Made by a program: the position numbers and the translations under genes. The notes under the pieces were generated by a model. The model saw nothing but the letters and a program-made list of their open reading frames with translations, ran no database searches and had not been told where the DNA came from. Below are positions 26,145 to 37,829 of a stretch of 64,000 bases of DNA, one piece after another. The stretch is taken from positions 1,861,501-1,925,500 of the forward strand of contig NZ_JALJWP010000001.1 of NCBI RefSeq assembly GCF_024169245.1, written 5' to 3'. Numbering within the stretch: the stretch's first letter is position 1; each line of letters begins with the position of its first letter. Origin of the DNA: Pseudomonas koreensis. Its GTDB lineage: Bacteria; Pseudomonadota; Gammaproteobacteria; Pseudomonadales; Pseudomonadaceae.

Positions 26145-28048
26145 ACCAGGTATTGAACACTGCGCGCATCGAGCTGCTCAGCCCACGACTGGCGAACCAG
26201 ATCGCCGCTGGTGAGGTGGTCGAGCGCCCGGCTTCGGTGATCAAGGAGCTGCTGGAAAACAGCCTCGACTCTGGCGCCAAGCGTATTGACGTCGATGTCG
26301 AGCAGGGCGGCGTCAAGTTGCTGCGCGTGCGCGATGACGGCAGCGGTATTTCCGCCGATGACCTGCCGCTGGCCCTGGCCCGTCACGCCACCAGCAAGAT
26401 CCGCAACCTCGAAGACCTTGAACAGGTGATGAGCCTCGGGTTTCGTGGCGAGGCGCTGGCGTCGATCAGCTCTGTGGCGCGTCTGACCCTGACCTCGCGC
26501 ACCCGCGATGCCGATCAGGCCTGGCAGGTCGAGACCGAAGGCCGCGACATGGCGCCGCGCGTGCAGCCGGCGGCGCATCCGGTCGGCACTTCGGTGGAAG
26601 TTCGCGACCTGTTCTTCAACACCCCGGCCCGGCGTAAATTCCTCAAGACCGAAAAAACCGAGTTCGATCACCTGCAAGAAGTGATCAAGCGTCTGGCGCT
26701 GGCGCGCTTCGACGTGGCCTTTCATCTGCGTCACAACGGCAAGACCATCCTCAGCCTGCACGAGGCCCACGATGATGCTGCCCGCGCAAGGCGTGTGGCG
26801 GCGATCTGCGGTTCGGGTTTCCTTGAGCAGGCGCTGCCGATCGAGATCGAACGCAATGGCTTGCACCTGTGGGGCTGGGTCGGTTTGCCAACCTTCAACC
26901 GCAGTCAGGCGGATTTGCAATATTTCTTCGTAAACGGCCGGGCGGTGCGCGACAAACTGGTGGCCCATGCGGTGCGCCAGGCTTATCGCGACGTGTTGTT
27001 CAACGGCCGGCATCCGACCTTCGCGTTGTTTTTCGAGGTCGATCCGGCAGCAGTAGACGTCAACGTCCACCCGACCAAGCACGAAGTACGCTTCCGTGAC
27101 GGGCGCATGGTTCACGACTTCCTGTATGGCACGCTGCACCGCGCGTTGGGCGATGTGCGTCCAGAAGATCAACTGGCCGGCTCGGTCACCACGGCGATCG
27201 TTCGGCCGAGCGGAATCGAGGCGGGCGAATTCGGCCCGCAGGGTGAGATGCGTCTGGCCGCCAATGCGCTGCTCGAGCAGCCGCAGGCGCAACCTGCGTT
27301 CAACACGTCATCCGGGGCCAGCGCTGGCGGCGCTTATCAGTATCAATACACGCCGCGCCCGCAGTCGACAGTGCCTGCTGCCGAGGCGCAAGCTGCTTAC
27401 AAGGAGTTTTTCGCGCCGCTGCCTGAAGCCAATGCCAGCGCACTGCCGACCGGTCAGGAAGATATCCCGCCGCTCGGCTATGCACTGGCGCAGCTAAAAG
27501 GCATCTATATCTTGTCCGAGAACGCCCATGGCCTGGTACTGGTGGACATGCATGCCGCCCACGAGCGGATCATGTACGAGCGCCTGAAAATCGCCATGGC
27601 CAGCGAAGGTCTCAGTGGCCAGCCGTTGCTGGTGCCGGAGTCGCTGGCGGTCAGTCAGCGCGAGGCCGATTGCGCCGAAGAACATGCGGCGTGGTTTCAA
27701 CGACTTGGTTTTGAATTGCAGCGACTGGGGCCGGAAACCCTGGCGATCCGGCAGATTCCGGCATTGCTCAAGCAGGCCGAAGCCAATCGACTGGTCGGCG
27801 ACGTGCTTTCGGATCTGATGGAATACGGCACCAGCGACCGTATCCAGGCGCATCTCAACGAACTGCTCGGCACCATGGCGTGCCACGGCGCGATCCGCGC
27901 CAACCGGCGCTTGGCCCTGCCGGAAATGAACGGCCTGCTGCGCGATATGGAAAACACCGAGCGCAGCGGTCAATGCAACCATGGCCGACCGACCTGGACC
28001 CAACTGGGTTTGGACGATCTGGACAAACTGTTCCTGCGCGGTCGTTGA
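26141..28048 (+). CDS. mutL: DNA mismatch repair protein MutL
   Basis: Couples mismatch recognition by MutS to strand incision. 635 residues. The GHKL ATPase domain has [23 protein letters not shown] and [11 protein letters not shown]. The transducer region follows ([13 protein letters not shown]), then a variable linker (about residues 350-440) and a C-terminal dimerisation domain ending with QCNHGRPTW, the usual CPHGRP motif with Asn in place of Pro. It overlaps amiB by 4 bp and miaA by 1 bp. Confidence 0.97.
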   Translation: MNQVLNTARIELLSPRLANQIAAGEVVERPASVIKELLENSLDSGAKRIDVDVEQGGVKLLRVRDDGSGISADDLPLALARHATSKIRNLEDLEQVMSLGFRGEALASISSVARLTLTSRTRDADQAWQVETEGRDMAPRVQPAAHPVGTSVEVRDLFFNTPARRKFLKTEKTEFDHLQEVIKRLALARFDVAFHLRHNGKTILSLHEAHDDAARARRVAAICGSGFLEQALPIEIERNGLHLWGWVGLPTFNRSQADLQYFFVNGRAVRDKLVAHAVRQAYRDVLFNGRHPTFALFFEVDPAAVDVNVHPTKHEVRFRDGRMVHDFLYGTLHRALGDVRPEDQLAGSVTTAIVRPSGIEAGEFGPQGEMRLAANALLEQPQAQPAFNTSSGASAGGAYQYQYTPRPQSTVPAAEAQAAYKEFFAPLPEANASALPTGQEDIPPLGYALAQLKGIYILSENAHGLVLVDMHAAHERIMYERLKIAMASEGLSGQPLLVPESLAVSQREADCAEEHAAWFQRLGFELQRLGPETLAIRQIPALLKQAEANRLVGDVLSDLMEYGTSDRIQAHLNELLGTMACHGAIRANRRLALPEMNGLLRDMENTERSGQCNHGRPTWTQLGLDDLDKLFLRGR

Positions 28049-29019
28049 TGAGCCAGCTGCCTCCAGCGATTTTTCTGATGGGCCCGACCGCTGCGGGCAA
28101 GACCGATCTGGCCATCGAGCTGACGAAGGTGCTGCCGTGCGAATTGATCAGCGTCGATTCGGCGCTGGTCTACCGCGGCATGGACATCGGCACGGCCAAA
28201 CCGTCGAAAGACCTGCTGGCCGAGTACCCGCACCGGCTGATCGATATCCTCGACCCCGCTGAGGCGTACTCCGCTGCCGATTTCCGCCGCGACGCCCTGC
28301 AAGCCATGGCCGAGATCACCGCGCGGGGAAAAATCCCGCTGCTGGTCGGCGGCACCATGCTCTATTACAAGGCACTGGTCGAAGGTCTGGCCGACATGCC
28401 GGCGGCCGATGCCGAGGTGCGCGCGCAGATCGAGGAAGACGCTGCACGTCTGGGCTGGCAAGCGCTGCACGATCAGTTGGCGCAAATCGATCCGGTGTCG
28501 GCGGCGCGCATTCATCCAAATGATCCGCAACGCTTGAGTCGCGCACTGGAAGTGTATCGAGTCAGCGGGCAGAGCATGACCGCCCTGCGTGAGCAACAAT
28601 CTGCGCAAAGTACTGAAGCAGCCGCTTCGGGACGCCAACAATTGCCCTATACTGTCGCGAACCTGGCCATTGCTCCGGCGAATCGTCAGGTTCTGCACCA
28701 GCGAATTGAACAAAGATTCACAAATATGTTGGAACAGGGATTCATCGACGAGGTCGTAGCCCTGCGTAAAAGAAGTGACCTGCATGCCGGGTTGCCGTCT
28801 ATACGTGCGGTAGGCTACCGCCAAGTCTGGGATTACCTGGACGGCAAGCTGACCTTGGCCCAGATGCAGGAGCGGGGCATCATCGCCACGCGCCAATTGG
28901 CCAAGCGCCAGTTTACCTGGCTGCGCAGCTGGGACGATTTACACTGGCTGGACAGTCTTGATTGCGACAATCTGCCACGCGCCTTGAAATACCTCGGGAC
29001 CATCTCCATATTGAGCTGA
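28048..29019 (+). CDS. miaA: tRNA dimethylallyltransferase
   Basis: Transfers the dimethylallyl group to A37 of tRNAs reading U-starting codons. 323 residues. The P-loop is [12 protein letters not shown]; other stretches are [19 protein letters not shown] (substrate-binding), [12 protein letters not shown] and [17 protein letters not shown]. The ATG at 28048 sits in the mutL stop (TGATG), and earlier in-frame starts would lie inside mutL. It is the miaA-hfq-hflX-hflKC arrangement common in gamma-proteobacteria. Confidence 0.97.
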   Translation: MSQLPPAIFLMGPTAAGKTDLAIELTKVLPCELISVDSALVYRGMDIGTAKPSKDLLAEYPHRLIDILDPAEAYSAADFRRDALQAMAEITARGKIPLLVGGTMLYYKALVEGLADMPAADAEVRAQIEEDAARLGWQALHDQLAQIDPVSAARIHPNDPQRLSRALEVYRVSGQSMTALREQQSAQSTEAAASGRQQLPYTVANLAIAPANRQVLHQRIEQRFTNMLEQGFIDEVVALRKRSDLHAGLPSIRAVGYRQVWDYLDGKLTLAQMQERGIIATRQLAKRQFTWLRSWDDLHWLDSLDCDNLPRALKYLGTISILS

Positions 29020-29114
29020 GTCCTTGCAATTGCCGTCTATCCTTGGGGGTGTGACGGCCGAAGCCATCTGAATTTACCTGTTTTTATTATTGAATCCTTA
29101 AAGGAGTGCGGCAC

Positions 29115-29381
29115 ATGTCAAAAGGGCATTCGCTACAAGACCCTTACCTGAACACTTTACGTAAAGAGAAAGTCGGGGTTTCCATCTACCTGGTCAACGG
29201 TATCAAGCTGCAAGGAACGATCGAGTCGTTCGACCAGTTCGTGATCCTGCTGAAAAACACCGTCAGCCAGATGGTCTACAAACACGCTATCTCGACCGTC
29301 GTGCCGGTTCGTCCAATTCGTCTGCCTAGCGCAACCGAAAACGAACAGGGCGATGCCGATGCAGCGCCGGGTAACGCCTGA
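29115..29381 (+). CDS. hfq: RNA chaperone Hfq
   Basis: Hexameric Sm-like chaperone for sRNA-mRNA pairing. 88 residues. Sm1 includes [28 protein letters not shown] and FDQFVILL; Sm2 holds [10 protein letters not shown] with the proximal-face His. The short, disordered C-tail ([14 protein letters not shown]) is typical of pseudomonads. The ATG at 29115 follows TAAAGGAGTG, a strong ribosome site. It lies 95 bp after miaA, so its own promoter is possible. Confidence 0.97.
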   Translation: MSKGHSLQDPYLNTLRKEKVGVSIYLVNGIKLQGTIESFDQFVILLKNTVSQMVYKHAISTVVPVRPIRLPSATENEQGDADAAPGNA

Positions 29382-29393
29382 TAGGAGTCTCCT

Positions 29394-30695
29394 TTGTTCT
29401 TTGAGCGCCACGGTGGTGGTGAGCGAGTCATCCTCGTTCACTTGGATGGACAGGACCCTGAGGCGCGCGAAGATCCGCAGGAGTTTCAGGAGTTGGCAAA
29501 TTCGGCTGGCGCCGAGACCGTTGCGTTTTTTAACGTGCCGCGTCATCGGCCAACCGCCAAATATCTGATCGGCAGCGGCAAGGTCGAGGAACTGCGCGAC
29601 CTGGTCAAGGCTGAAGAAGCCGATCTGGTGATTTTCAATCACATCCTCACGCCCAGTCAGGAACGCAACCTCGAACGTGTTTTCGAGTGTCGCGTGATCG
29701 ACCGCACCGGGCTGATTCTCGATATTTTCGCTCAACGCGCACGTACCCATGAGGGCAAGCTGCAGGTCGAACTGGCCCAGCTTGACCACATGAGCACGCG
29801 GCTGGTTCGCGGCTGGACTCACCTTGAACGTCAGGGTGGCGGCATCGGTATGCGCGGCCCGGGTGAAACCCAACTGGAGACCGACCGCCGTCTGTTGCGG
29901 GTCCGCCTGCGCCAGATCAAGGGGCGGCTGGAGAAGGTGCGCAGTCAGCGCGAGCAGTCGCGCCGTGGTCGATCCCGTGCGGACATTCCCACCGTTTCGC
30001 TGGTGGGCTACACCAACGCCGGCAAATCGACACTCTTCAACAACGTGACGAAATCCGACGTGTACGCGGCCGATCAACTGTTTGCCACACTCGACCCGAC
30101 CCTGCGCCGCCTTGAGCTTGACGACCTCGGTCCGATTGTCCTGGCCGACACCGTGGGTTTCATTCGTCACCTGCCGCACAAGCTGGTCGAGGCATTTCGG
30201 TCTACGCTCGAAGAGTCGAGCAATTCCGACCTGTTGTTGCACGTGATCGATGCGGCCGAACCGGATCGCATGTTGCAGATCGAGCAGGTGATGGTGGTGC
30301 TGGGCGAGATTGGTGCCCAGGACTTGCCGATCCTCGAGGTCTATAACAAACTCGATTTGCTCGAAGGCGTCGAGCCGCAGATCCAGCGCGATGCCGATGG
30401 CAAGCCGCAACGGGTCTGGCTGTCGGCGCGTGATGGCAGCGGTCTGGAGTTGCTTGAACAGGCCATCGCCGAGTTGCTCGGCAGTGATCTGTTCGTCGGT
30501 ACCTTGCGCTTGCCGCAACGATTCGCTCGACTGCGTGCGCAGTTCTTCGAACTCGGGGCGGTGCAGAAAGAAGAATACGATGAAGAAGGTGTCAGCCTGC
30601 TGGCCGTTCGTTTGCCCCGGATCGAGCTGAATCGATTGGTAAGCCGCGAAGGATTGCAGCCGATGGAATTCATCGAGCAACACACTTTGCAATAA
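29394..30695 (+). CDS. hflX: Ribosome-associated GTPase HflX
   Basis: GTPase that splits stalled or stress-inactivated 70S ribosomes. 433 residues from a TTG at 29394 with a good TAGGAG site 12 bp after hfq. An N-terminal nucleotide-binding domain contains GSGKVEELRDLV. A helical linker with RGPGETQLETDRR follows, and then the G domain: G1 GYTNAGKSTLFN, G3 ADTVGFIRHLP, G4 VYNKLDLL. Normal length. Confidence 0.95.
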   Translation: MFFERHGGGERVILVHLDGQDPEAREDPQEFQELANSAGAETVAFFNVPRHRPTAKYLIGSGKVEELRDLVKAEEADLVIFNHILTPSQERNLERVFECRVIDRTGLILDIFAQRARTHEGKLQVELAQLDHMSTRLVRGWTHLERQGGGIGMRGPGETQLETDRRLLRVRLRQIKGRLEKVRSQREQSRRGRSRADIPTVSLVGYTNAGKSTLFNNVTKSDVYAADQLFATLDPTLRRLELDDLGPIVLADTVGFIRHLPHKLVEAFRSTLEESSNSDLLLHVIDAAEPDRMLQIEQVMVVLGEIGAQDLPILEVYNKLDLLEGVEPQIQRDADGKPQRVWLSARDGSGLELLEQAIAELLGSDLFVGTLRLPQRFARLRAQFFELGAVQKEEYDEEGVSLLAVRLPRIELNRLVSREGLQPMEFIEQHTLQ

Positions 30696-30791
30696 AAGCC
30701 TGACAAAGCGGTTGTGCCGCAACGGCAGGCATTCTGTAGCATTGGTCGGCGCGCCGTGGGTGCGTCTTTGCTTTATCAGATGGAGAGCGCT

Positions 30792-31958
30792 ATGGCTTGG
30801 AATGAGCCGGGTGGCAACTCGAATAATCAGGATCCCTGGGGTGGCAAGCGCCGCAATAACGGCGACCGCAAGGGGCCACCGGATCTCGACGAGGCCTTCC
30901 GAAAGCTGCAGGAAAGCCTGAACGGGTTGTTCGGTGGTGGTAAGAAACGCGGTGATGACGGCGGCGGTTCGGGCAGGAGCAGTGGCGGCTTCGGCGGTCT
31001 GCTCGGCATCGGCCTGGTCGTGCTGGCGGCCGTCTGGCTGTACAGCGCGGTTTACGTGGTGGACGAGCAGGAGCAGGCCGTGGTGCTGCGCTTCGGCAAA
31101 TACTACGAGACTGTCGGCCCCGGCCTGAACATCTACTTCCCGCCGATCGACAAGAAGTACATGGAGAACGTGACGCGTGAGCGTGCGTACACCAAGCAGG
31201 GCCAGATGCTGACCGAAGACGAGAACATCGTCGAAGTGCCGCTGACCGTGCAGTACAAGATCAGCAACCTGCAGGACTTCGTGCTGAACGTCGATCAGCC
31301 GGAAATCAGCCTGCAGCACGCGACCGAAAGTGCACTGCGTCACGTGGTCGGTTCCACCGCCATGGACCAGGTGCTGACCGAAGGCCGTGAATTGATGGCG
31401 AGCGAAATCAAGGAGCGTCTGCAACGTTTCCTCGATACCTATCGCACCGGTATCACCGTCACCCAGGTCAACGTACAGAGCGCAGCGGCACCGCGTGAAG
31501 TACAGGAAGCCTTCGATGACGTGATCCGCGCCCGTGAAGACGAGCAGCGTTCGCGCAACCAGGCCGAAACCTACGCCAATGGCGTGGTGCCGGAAGCCCG
31601 TGGTCAGGCCCAGCGCATCATCGAAGATGCCAACGGTTACCGCGACGAGACCATCTCGCGCGCCAAGGGTGAGGCCGATCGTTTCACCAAGCTGGTCGCC
31701 GAGTATCGCAAGGCACCTGAAGTCACCCGCGAGCGTCTGTACCTGGACACCATGCAGGAAGTCTTCAGCAACACCAGCAAGGTGCTCGTGACCGGCAACA
31801 AGAACGGCCAGAGCAATCTGCTCTACCTGCCGTTGGACAAAATGATCCAGAACAGTTCGGGCAGCGCACCGGTGACCGGTTCGGCCGCCAGTAACAACAC
31901 GGACGTCACGCCGCATGTCACTGACGTGCCGCAGACGCGTACAAGGGAGACCCGCTGA
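30792..31958 (+). CDS. hflK: FtsH-associated membrane protein HflK
   Basis: SPFH/band-7 protein that cages the FtsH protease with HflC. 388 residues. The Gly/Asn-rich cytosolic N-tail (PGGNSNNQDPWGGKRRNNG) is followed by one TM near residues 77-97 (LLGIGLVVLAAVWLYSAVYVV), then the SPFH domain (about 100-300) and a helical coiled-coil region. The ATG at 30792 with GGAGAG upstream is preferred to an upstream in-frame frame start at 30714. The stop overlaps hflC (TGATG). Confidence 0.96.
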   Translation: MAWNEPGGNSNNQDPWGGKRRNNGDRKGPPDLDEAFRKLQESLNGLFGGGKKRGDDGGGSGRSSGGFGGLLGIGLVVLAAVWLYSAVYVVDEQEQAVVLRFGKYYETVGPGLNIYFPPIDKKYMENVTRERAYTKQGQMLTEDENIVEVPLTVQYKISNLQDFVLNVDQPEISLQHATESALRHVVGSTAMDQVLTEGRELMASEIKERLQRFLDTYRTGITVTQVNVQSAAAPREVQEAFDDVIRAREDEQRSRNQAETYANGVVPEARGQAQRIIEDANGYRDETISRAKGEADRFTKLVAEYRKAPEVTRERLYLDTMQEVFSNTSKVLVTGNKNGQSNLLYLPLDKMIQNSSGSAPVTGSAASNNTDVTPHVTDVPQTRTRETR

Positions 31959-32827
31959 TGAGCAATAAATCGCTGATCGCCCTGATCGTCGGCGTCGTCG
32001 TGGTACTGGTGGGCTGGAATTGCTTCTACATCGTCGCTCAGACCGAGCGCGCGGTGCTGCTGCAATTCGGTCGTGTGGTTCAGGCCGACGTCCAGCCGGG
32101 TCTGCATGTGAAAGTGCCTTACGTTAACCAGGTGCGCAAATTCGACGCGCGTCTGTTGACGCTGGATGCACCGACGCAACGCTTCCTGACTCTGGAAAAG
32201 AAAGCCGTGATGGTCGATGCCTATGCCAAGTGGCGGGTGAAGGATGCCGAGCGCTTCTACACCGCGACCTCGGGTCTCAAGCAGATTGCCGACGAGCGTC
32301 TGTCCCGTCGTCTGGAATCCGGCCTGCGTGACCAGTTCGGCAAGCGCACCCTGCACGAAGTGGTGTCGGGTGAGCGTGATGCGCTGATGGCCGACATCAC
32401 CGCGTCGCTGAACAAGATGGCGGAAAAAGAGCTGGGCATTGAAGTGGTCGATGTCCGGGTCAAGGCCATCGATCTGCCGAAAGAAGTGAACCGCAGCGTG
32501 TTCGAGCGTATGAGTACCGAGCGTGAGCGTGAAGCTCGCGAGCACCGCGCCAAGGGTAACGAGCTGGCCGAAGGCATCCGTGCCGACGCCGATCGTCAAC
32601 GCCGCGTACTGCTGGCTGAAGCCTATCGTGAATCCGAAGAGGTTCGCGGTGACGGTGACGCCCAGGCTGCTGCGATCTACTCCAAGGCCTACGGTCAGGA
32701 TCAGGAGTTCTACGGTTTCTACCGTAGCCTGCGTGCCTACCGTGAAAGCTTCGCGAACAAATCCGACGTCCTGGTCCTCGACCCAAGCAGCGACTTCTTC
32801 CGTTACCTGGAAAAAGCCAAGCCTTGA
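31958..32827 (+). CDS. hflC: FtsH-associated membrane protein HflC
   Basis: Partner of HflK in the membrane cage that modulates FtsH. 289 residues: N-terminal signal-anchor (LIALIVGVVVVLVGWNCFYIV), SPFH domain (about 25-210, with TERAVLLQFGRVV and GLHVKVPYVNQV), then an alpha-helical ERxREAREHRAKG stretch and a C-terminal segment ending KSDVLVLDPSSDFFRYL. Translationally coupled to hflK. Confidence 0.97.
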   Translation: MSNKSLIALIVGVVVVLVGWNCFYIVAQTERAVLLQFGRVVQADVQPGLHVKVPYVNQVRKFDARLLTLDAPTQRFLTLEKKAVMVDAYAKWRVKDAERFYTATSGLKQIADERLSRRLESGLRDQFGKRTLHEVVSGERDALMADITASLNKMAEKELGIEVVDVRVKAIDLPKEVNRSVFERMSTEREREAREHRAKGNELAEGIRADADRQRRVLLAEAYRESEEVRGDGDAQAAAIYSKAYGQDQEFYGFYRSLRAYRESFANKSDVLVLDPSSDFFRYLEKAKP

Positions 32828-33140
32828 CACGCCGTTGACCTGAATCATTCCGCCCGGCGGCTAAAACCTCGGGCGGGGTGATCCTTTCGGAAAACGTGTG
32901 TATGATGCGGCAGCCGGGAAATTCCCGGCTTTTTTGCGTCTGCACGTTTGATTGCTGTTTTTGTTGCAGGCTTCGGGTTTGTACGGCCCGAGCGTTTTTC
33001 GAGGAAAGTGATGGGCGAAGCCGGTAACAGGCCTTTCGCTGCGTCGTTCATGCGCGTGCGTTTTGAACGCTCCGGTCATTTTCTGCTTCACTCAAGGCTC
33101 GCCCTCGTGCTGGCCGCCCGGATCAAAGGGGAATGGCGTA
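32828..33140 (+). other. 313-bp intergenic region between hflC and hisZ
   Basis: Holds a terminator-like hairpin (32912-32935) and then about 200 bp with no frame I can support. The small DUF2065 membrane protein that I recall at this position in other Pseudomonas (PA4940-like) is not recognisable in any frame. It could be an untranslated hisZ leader. Confidence 0.5.
32912..32935 (+). terminator. Intrinsic terminator after hflKC
   Basis: Perfect AGCCGGGAA/TTCCCGGCT hairpin followed by six T residues, 85 bp past the hflC stop. Confidence 0.85.
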
Positions 33141-34328
33141 ATGGCAACGGTAGACCGCTGGCTGCTGCCAGATGGCATCGAAGAAGTACTGCCACCGGAA
33201 GCGGCGCGCATTGAAGTCGCGCGTCGTCAGGTGTTGGATCTGTTCCAGAGCTGGGGTTACGAGTTTGTCGTGACTCCCCATATCGAGTACCTGGAATCCC
33301 TGCTGACCGGCGCGGGCCAGGACCTGGATCTGCGTACTTTCAAGGTCATCGACCCGCAGTCGGGCCGGCAGATGGGGTTCCGTGCCGACATCACGCCGCA
33401 AGTGGCGCGGATCGATGCGCACACCCTGCGTCGCGAAGGCCCGAGCCGTTTGTGCTATGCCGGTAGCGTGCTGCACGCCCAGCCGCGTGCACTGTCGTCC
33501 TCGCGCAGCCCGATCCAGTTGGGCGCCGAGTTGTACGGCGACGCCAGCCCGAGCAGCGACGTCGAAGTCATCAGCCTCATGCTGGCCATGCTGCAACTGG
33601 CCGACGTGCCGGATGTGCACATGGACCTCGGGCATGTCGGCATCTACCGTGGTCTGGCGCGCGCCGCCGGTTTGTCCGGTGAGGTCGAGCAGCAGTTGTT
33701 CGACGCGTTGCAGCGCAAGGCCATCGATGAAGTGATTACCCTGACCGAAGGTCTGCCTGCGGATCTGTCGGGCATGCTGCGCGCACTGGTTGATCTGTGC
33801 GGCGGCCGTGAAGTGTTGAGCGCTGCCCGCGAGCGTCTGGCCAATGCGCCGGCGCCGGTTCTGGCGGCGCTGGAAGATCTGCTGGCGATTGCCGAGCGGC
33901 TTTCCGTGCGCTTCCCGCAGTTGCCGTTGTATTTCGACCTCGGCGAATTGCGCGGCTATCACTACCACACCGGTGTGGTGTTCGCGGTGTTCGTGCCGGG
34001 CGTTGGTCAGTCCATTGCTCAGGGTGGTCGTTACGACGACATCGGCGCCGACTTCGGTCGCGCGCGTCCGGCGACCGGCTTCTCTACCGATTTGAAAACC
34101 CTGGTGACCCTGGGGCGTGCTGAGATCGAGCTACCGTCTGGCGGTATCTGGATGCCTGACAGTACGGATGCGGCACTCTGGCAGCAGGTTTGCCAGTTGC
34201 GCAGTGAGGGTCAGCGTGTCGTTCAGGCGTTGCCTGGACAACCTTTGGCCGCCGCCCGTGATGCGGACTGCGACCGGCAATTGATTCAGCAGAACGGGCT
34301 TTGGCAAGTATCGCCACTGGCTTCTTGA
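33141..34328 (+). CDS. hisZ: ATP phosphoribosyltransferase regulatory subunit HisZ
   Basis: A catalytically dead class II aminoacyl-tRNA-synthetase-like protein that activates short-form HisG in histidine synthesis. 395 residues. Features include [30 protein letters not shown] and [21 protein letters not shown], which match HisS motifs without the anticodon-binding domain. The ATG at 33141 follows GGGGAATGGCGTA; an in-frame ATG at 33063 would add an unrelated 26-residue segment. It is followed 54 bp later by purA. Confidence 0.94.
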   Translation: MATVDRWLLPDGIEEVLPPEAARIEVARRQVLDLFQSWGYEFVVTPHIEYLESLLTGAGQDLDLRTFKVIDPQSGRQMGFRADITPQVARIDAHTLRREGPSRLCYAGSVLHAQPRALSSSRSPIQLGAELYGDASPSSDVEVISLMLAMLQLADVPDVHMDLGHVGIYRGLARAAGLSGEVEQQLFDALQRKAIDEVITLTEGLPADLSGMLRALVDLCGGREVLSAARERLANAPAPVLAALEDLLAIAERLSVRFPQLPLYFDLGELRGYHYHTGVVFAVFVPGVGQSIAQGGRYDDIGADFGRARPATGFSTDLKTLVTLGRAEIELPSGGIWMPDSTDAALWQQVCQLRSEGQRVVQALPGQPLAAARDADCDRQLIQQNGLWQVSPLAS

Positions 34329-35672
<1,344 letters not shown>

Positions 35673-35691
35673 TAAGTCGTTGATGTAAAAA

Positions 35692-35719
35692 ACAAAGGCC
35701 CCTTAATCGGGGCCTTTGT
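35692..35719 (+). terminator. Intrinsic terminator after purA
   Basis: Stem ACAAAGGCCCC/GGGGCCTTTGT with a 6-base loop (TTAATC), A-rich on the 5' side, 20 bp past the purA stop. Confidence 0.88.
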
Positions 35720-35811
35720 CGTTTATGCCTGTTGGACGGCATGACCTTTGCTGTGAATCTGTCTACAAGAGTGCCATCAAATTAATGGCGTCAGAAGTAG
35801 AGGGATTTAAA

Positions 35812-37746
35812 GTGTCAGCCGTTCTCTCACTGTTACAAAGCCGTTTGTTGCGGCCGGTGTTCGTTACCCTTGGTATCGCCCTTTTGGTGCAGGTGTTGGT
35901 GGCGGTTGCCCTGACGCGGAGCACGGTCACGGCGCTGGAAGCGGATCTGGCCGTGCGCCTGGGTGCCGACAGCCAGAAGCTCTCCGGTGAGCTGGAGCAG
36001 GCCGGGCGTGAAGTCACTTCAAGTCTTGATGCGCTCTCAGCCAGTACTCGTCAGCGCCTGACCGCCGGTTTGTCCGCGCGCCTCAAAGAAGAGCAGGCGC
36101 AACTGCGCGCAACTTTGGAAAAGGATCTGAAGGATTCGGCCAACGACATGGCGCAGTTGCTTGCATCCGTAGCGCCGCGTGCCATGTGGGACAGCGACGT
36201 GCCGACGCTCTCGGAGTTCGCTCGTCGCGCCCAGCGCAATCCCAACGTGCTGTTCGTGGTGTATGACGACGCGACTGGCCAGCATCTGACCCGTTATCTC
36301 AATCGTGAAAACCCGATCAACAAGGCCTTGCTGGAAAAAGGTCAGGGCGAGCGTGCGCTGGATAAAGTCCTGGATGCGGCGAAAAACGATCCTTCGGTCT
36401 ACTACCTTGAAGCCTCGATCAATCCCAATGGCGTGGAAATCGGCAAGGTGCTGATGGGCGTGTCCACGGCCTCGGTGGAAACCGATCTGGCCGAGCTCGA
36501 CAAACGCTTTCTGGCGCTGATTGCCAGCAGCGATCAACTGGTCGGCGACAGCCTCAAAGGCGCAGCAGCGGACAGCGCCAAGGCCATGCAGGCACGCCTG
36601 CAATCGGCGCAGGCCACCGCTGGCGAAATGAAAGCCAACACCGCGCAAACCGTTCAAGAGGCGGCCGCGACATTGCGCTGGCGCATCGGTCTCGGTCTGG
36701 CGCTGGTCGGCTGTGGCGTGCTGCTGTTGCTGGCGGTGGTGCTTGGTCATCGAGTGGTCAATCGTCTGAAAATGCTCAACGCGGCGATGGACGATCTGGC
36801 GGCAGGCGAGGGCGATCTGACCAAGCGTGTGCAGATCAACAGCAAGGATGAGATCGGCGACATGGCCTCGGCGGTCAATCGCTTCGTCGACAAGTTGCAG
36901 CCGATCGTGCGTGAGGCGGGCGACGTCGCTCAACGTACTGGTGTGGAAATTGGCGCAATGACCCTGCGCAATGCTGGCGCCGATGCGGCTGCCGGAATGC
37001 AGCGTGATGAGGTCGCGGAAAGCCTGCGTGCTCTTTCGCAAATGGCCGATGAAGCGCAGTCGGAAAGCCAGGCAATGCAGGCGGCATTGAAACAGGTCGT
37101 TGAAATTCGTCAGGCCACCGATGAAAACACCCGAACCTCGGCGAAGGTCGGCGGCCTGATCGAAGCACTGGCCGGGCAGGTCGATACCGGGGCGAAAGTC
37201 ATCGAGCGACTGGCGCAGCAGAGCGAACAGATCGAAGTGGTATTGACGGTGATTCACGGCATCGCCGAACAGACCAATCTGCTGGCGTTGAACGCGGCGA
37301 TCGAGGCGGCGCGGGCGGGCGAGACCGGTCGTGGATTCGCCGTGGTCGCGGATGAAGTGCGCGCGCTGGCGAGCAAAACGCAAAGCTCCACCGGCGATAT
37401 CCAGGCGCACATCGTCGCGCTGCAGCAGGGCGCGCGTGAGGCGGTCGAAGCGATTGGTCAGGCCGGACGGCAGGCCAGCGAAGGTTTGCTGGTATTGCGC
37501 GACAGTGCGCGGCTGCAACAGTCGGTGCAGGCTTCGGTCGAGCAGGTGCACGCGGCGATCGGTCTGGCGACGCAGGCAGCTGCGCATCAGGCGCAGGGAG
37601 CGCAGGCAGTGCGAGGGCGGGTCGAGACGATTCATGCGCAGGCCGAGAAAGCGGCGCAGGCAGTGGTGGAAACCACGGCCAGTGGCAAGGTGCTGGATGG
37701 TCTGGCGGCGCAATTGAAAGCCAGCCTGGGGCAATTCAGGGCTTAA
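35812..37746 (+). CDS. Methyl-accepting chemotaxis protein
   Basis: 644-residue chemoreceptor from a GTG at 35812 preceded by AGAGGG; the in-frame ATG at 35785 is a weaker option. TM1 is at about residues 13-33. A ~250-residue periplasmic region rich in helices has a Cache-like centre ([22 protein letters not shown]). TM2 lies near 290-312. A HAMP ([23 protein letters not shown]) is followed by the signalling domain with the near-invariant hairpin tip [17 protein letters not shown] and [15 protein letters not shown]. No CheR-binding pentapeptide is visible at the C-terminus. The ligand is unknown. It lies between purA and the iron transporter. Confidence 0.92.
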   Translation: MSAVLSLLQSRLLRPVFVTLGIALLVQVLVAVALTRSTVTALEADLAVRLGADSQKLSGELEQAGREVTSSLDALSASTRQRLTAGLSARLKEEQAQLRATLEKDLKDSANDMAQLLASVAPRAMWDSDVPTLSEFARRAQRNPNVLFVVYDDATGQHLTRYLNRENPINKALLEKGQGERALDKVLDAAKNDPSVYYLEASINPNGVEIGKVLMGVSTASVETDLAELDKRFLALIASSDQLVGDSLKGAAADSAKAMQARLQSAQATAGEMKANTAQTVQEAAATLRWRIGLGLALVGCGVLLLLAVVLGHRVVNRLKMLNAAMDDLAAGEGDLTKRVQINSKDEIGDMASAVNRFVDKLQPIVREAGDVAQRTGVEIGAMTLRNAGADAAAGMQRDEVAESLRALSQMADEAQSESQAMQAALKQVVEIRQATDENTRTSAKVGGLIEALAGQVDTGAKVIERLAQQSEQIEVVLTVIHGIAEQTNLLALNAAIEAARAGETGRGFAVVADEVRALASKTQSSTGDIQAHIVALQQGAREAVEAIGQAGRQASEGLLVLRDSARLQQSVQASVEQVHAAIGLATQAAAHQAQGAQAVRGRVETIHAQAEKAAQAVVETTASGKVLDGLAAQLKASLGQFRA

Positions 37747-37829
37747 GATCAAAAGATCGCAGCCTGCGGCAGCTCCTACAGGGAAACGCAAATTCCGATG
37801 TAGGAGCTGCCGAAGGCTGCGATCTTTTA
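37747..37829. repeat. TGTAGGAGC-family inverted repeat, inverted order
   Basis: Here the GATC end is outermost: the left arm GATCAAAAGATCGCAGCCTG runs to CTCCTACA, then after 17 bases TGTAGGAGCTGCCGAAGGCTG runs to GATCTTTT. The stop codon of the leftward permease gene lies inside the right arm. Confidence 0.88.

Noticed and set aside
29157..31916. A 919-codon open frame on the minus strand opposite hfq, hflX and hflK
   Set aside because: It is the GC-driven shadow of three well-conserved genes, crosses their boundaries, and has no family features or ribosome site.
32948..33214. 88-codon frame between hflC and hisZ
   Set aside because: It overlaps the hisZ start, has no ribosome site, and its translation changes from hydrophobic to Arg-rich without any domain.
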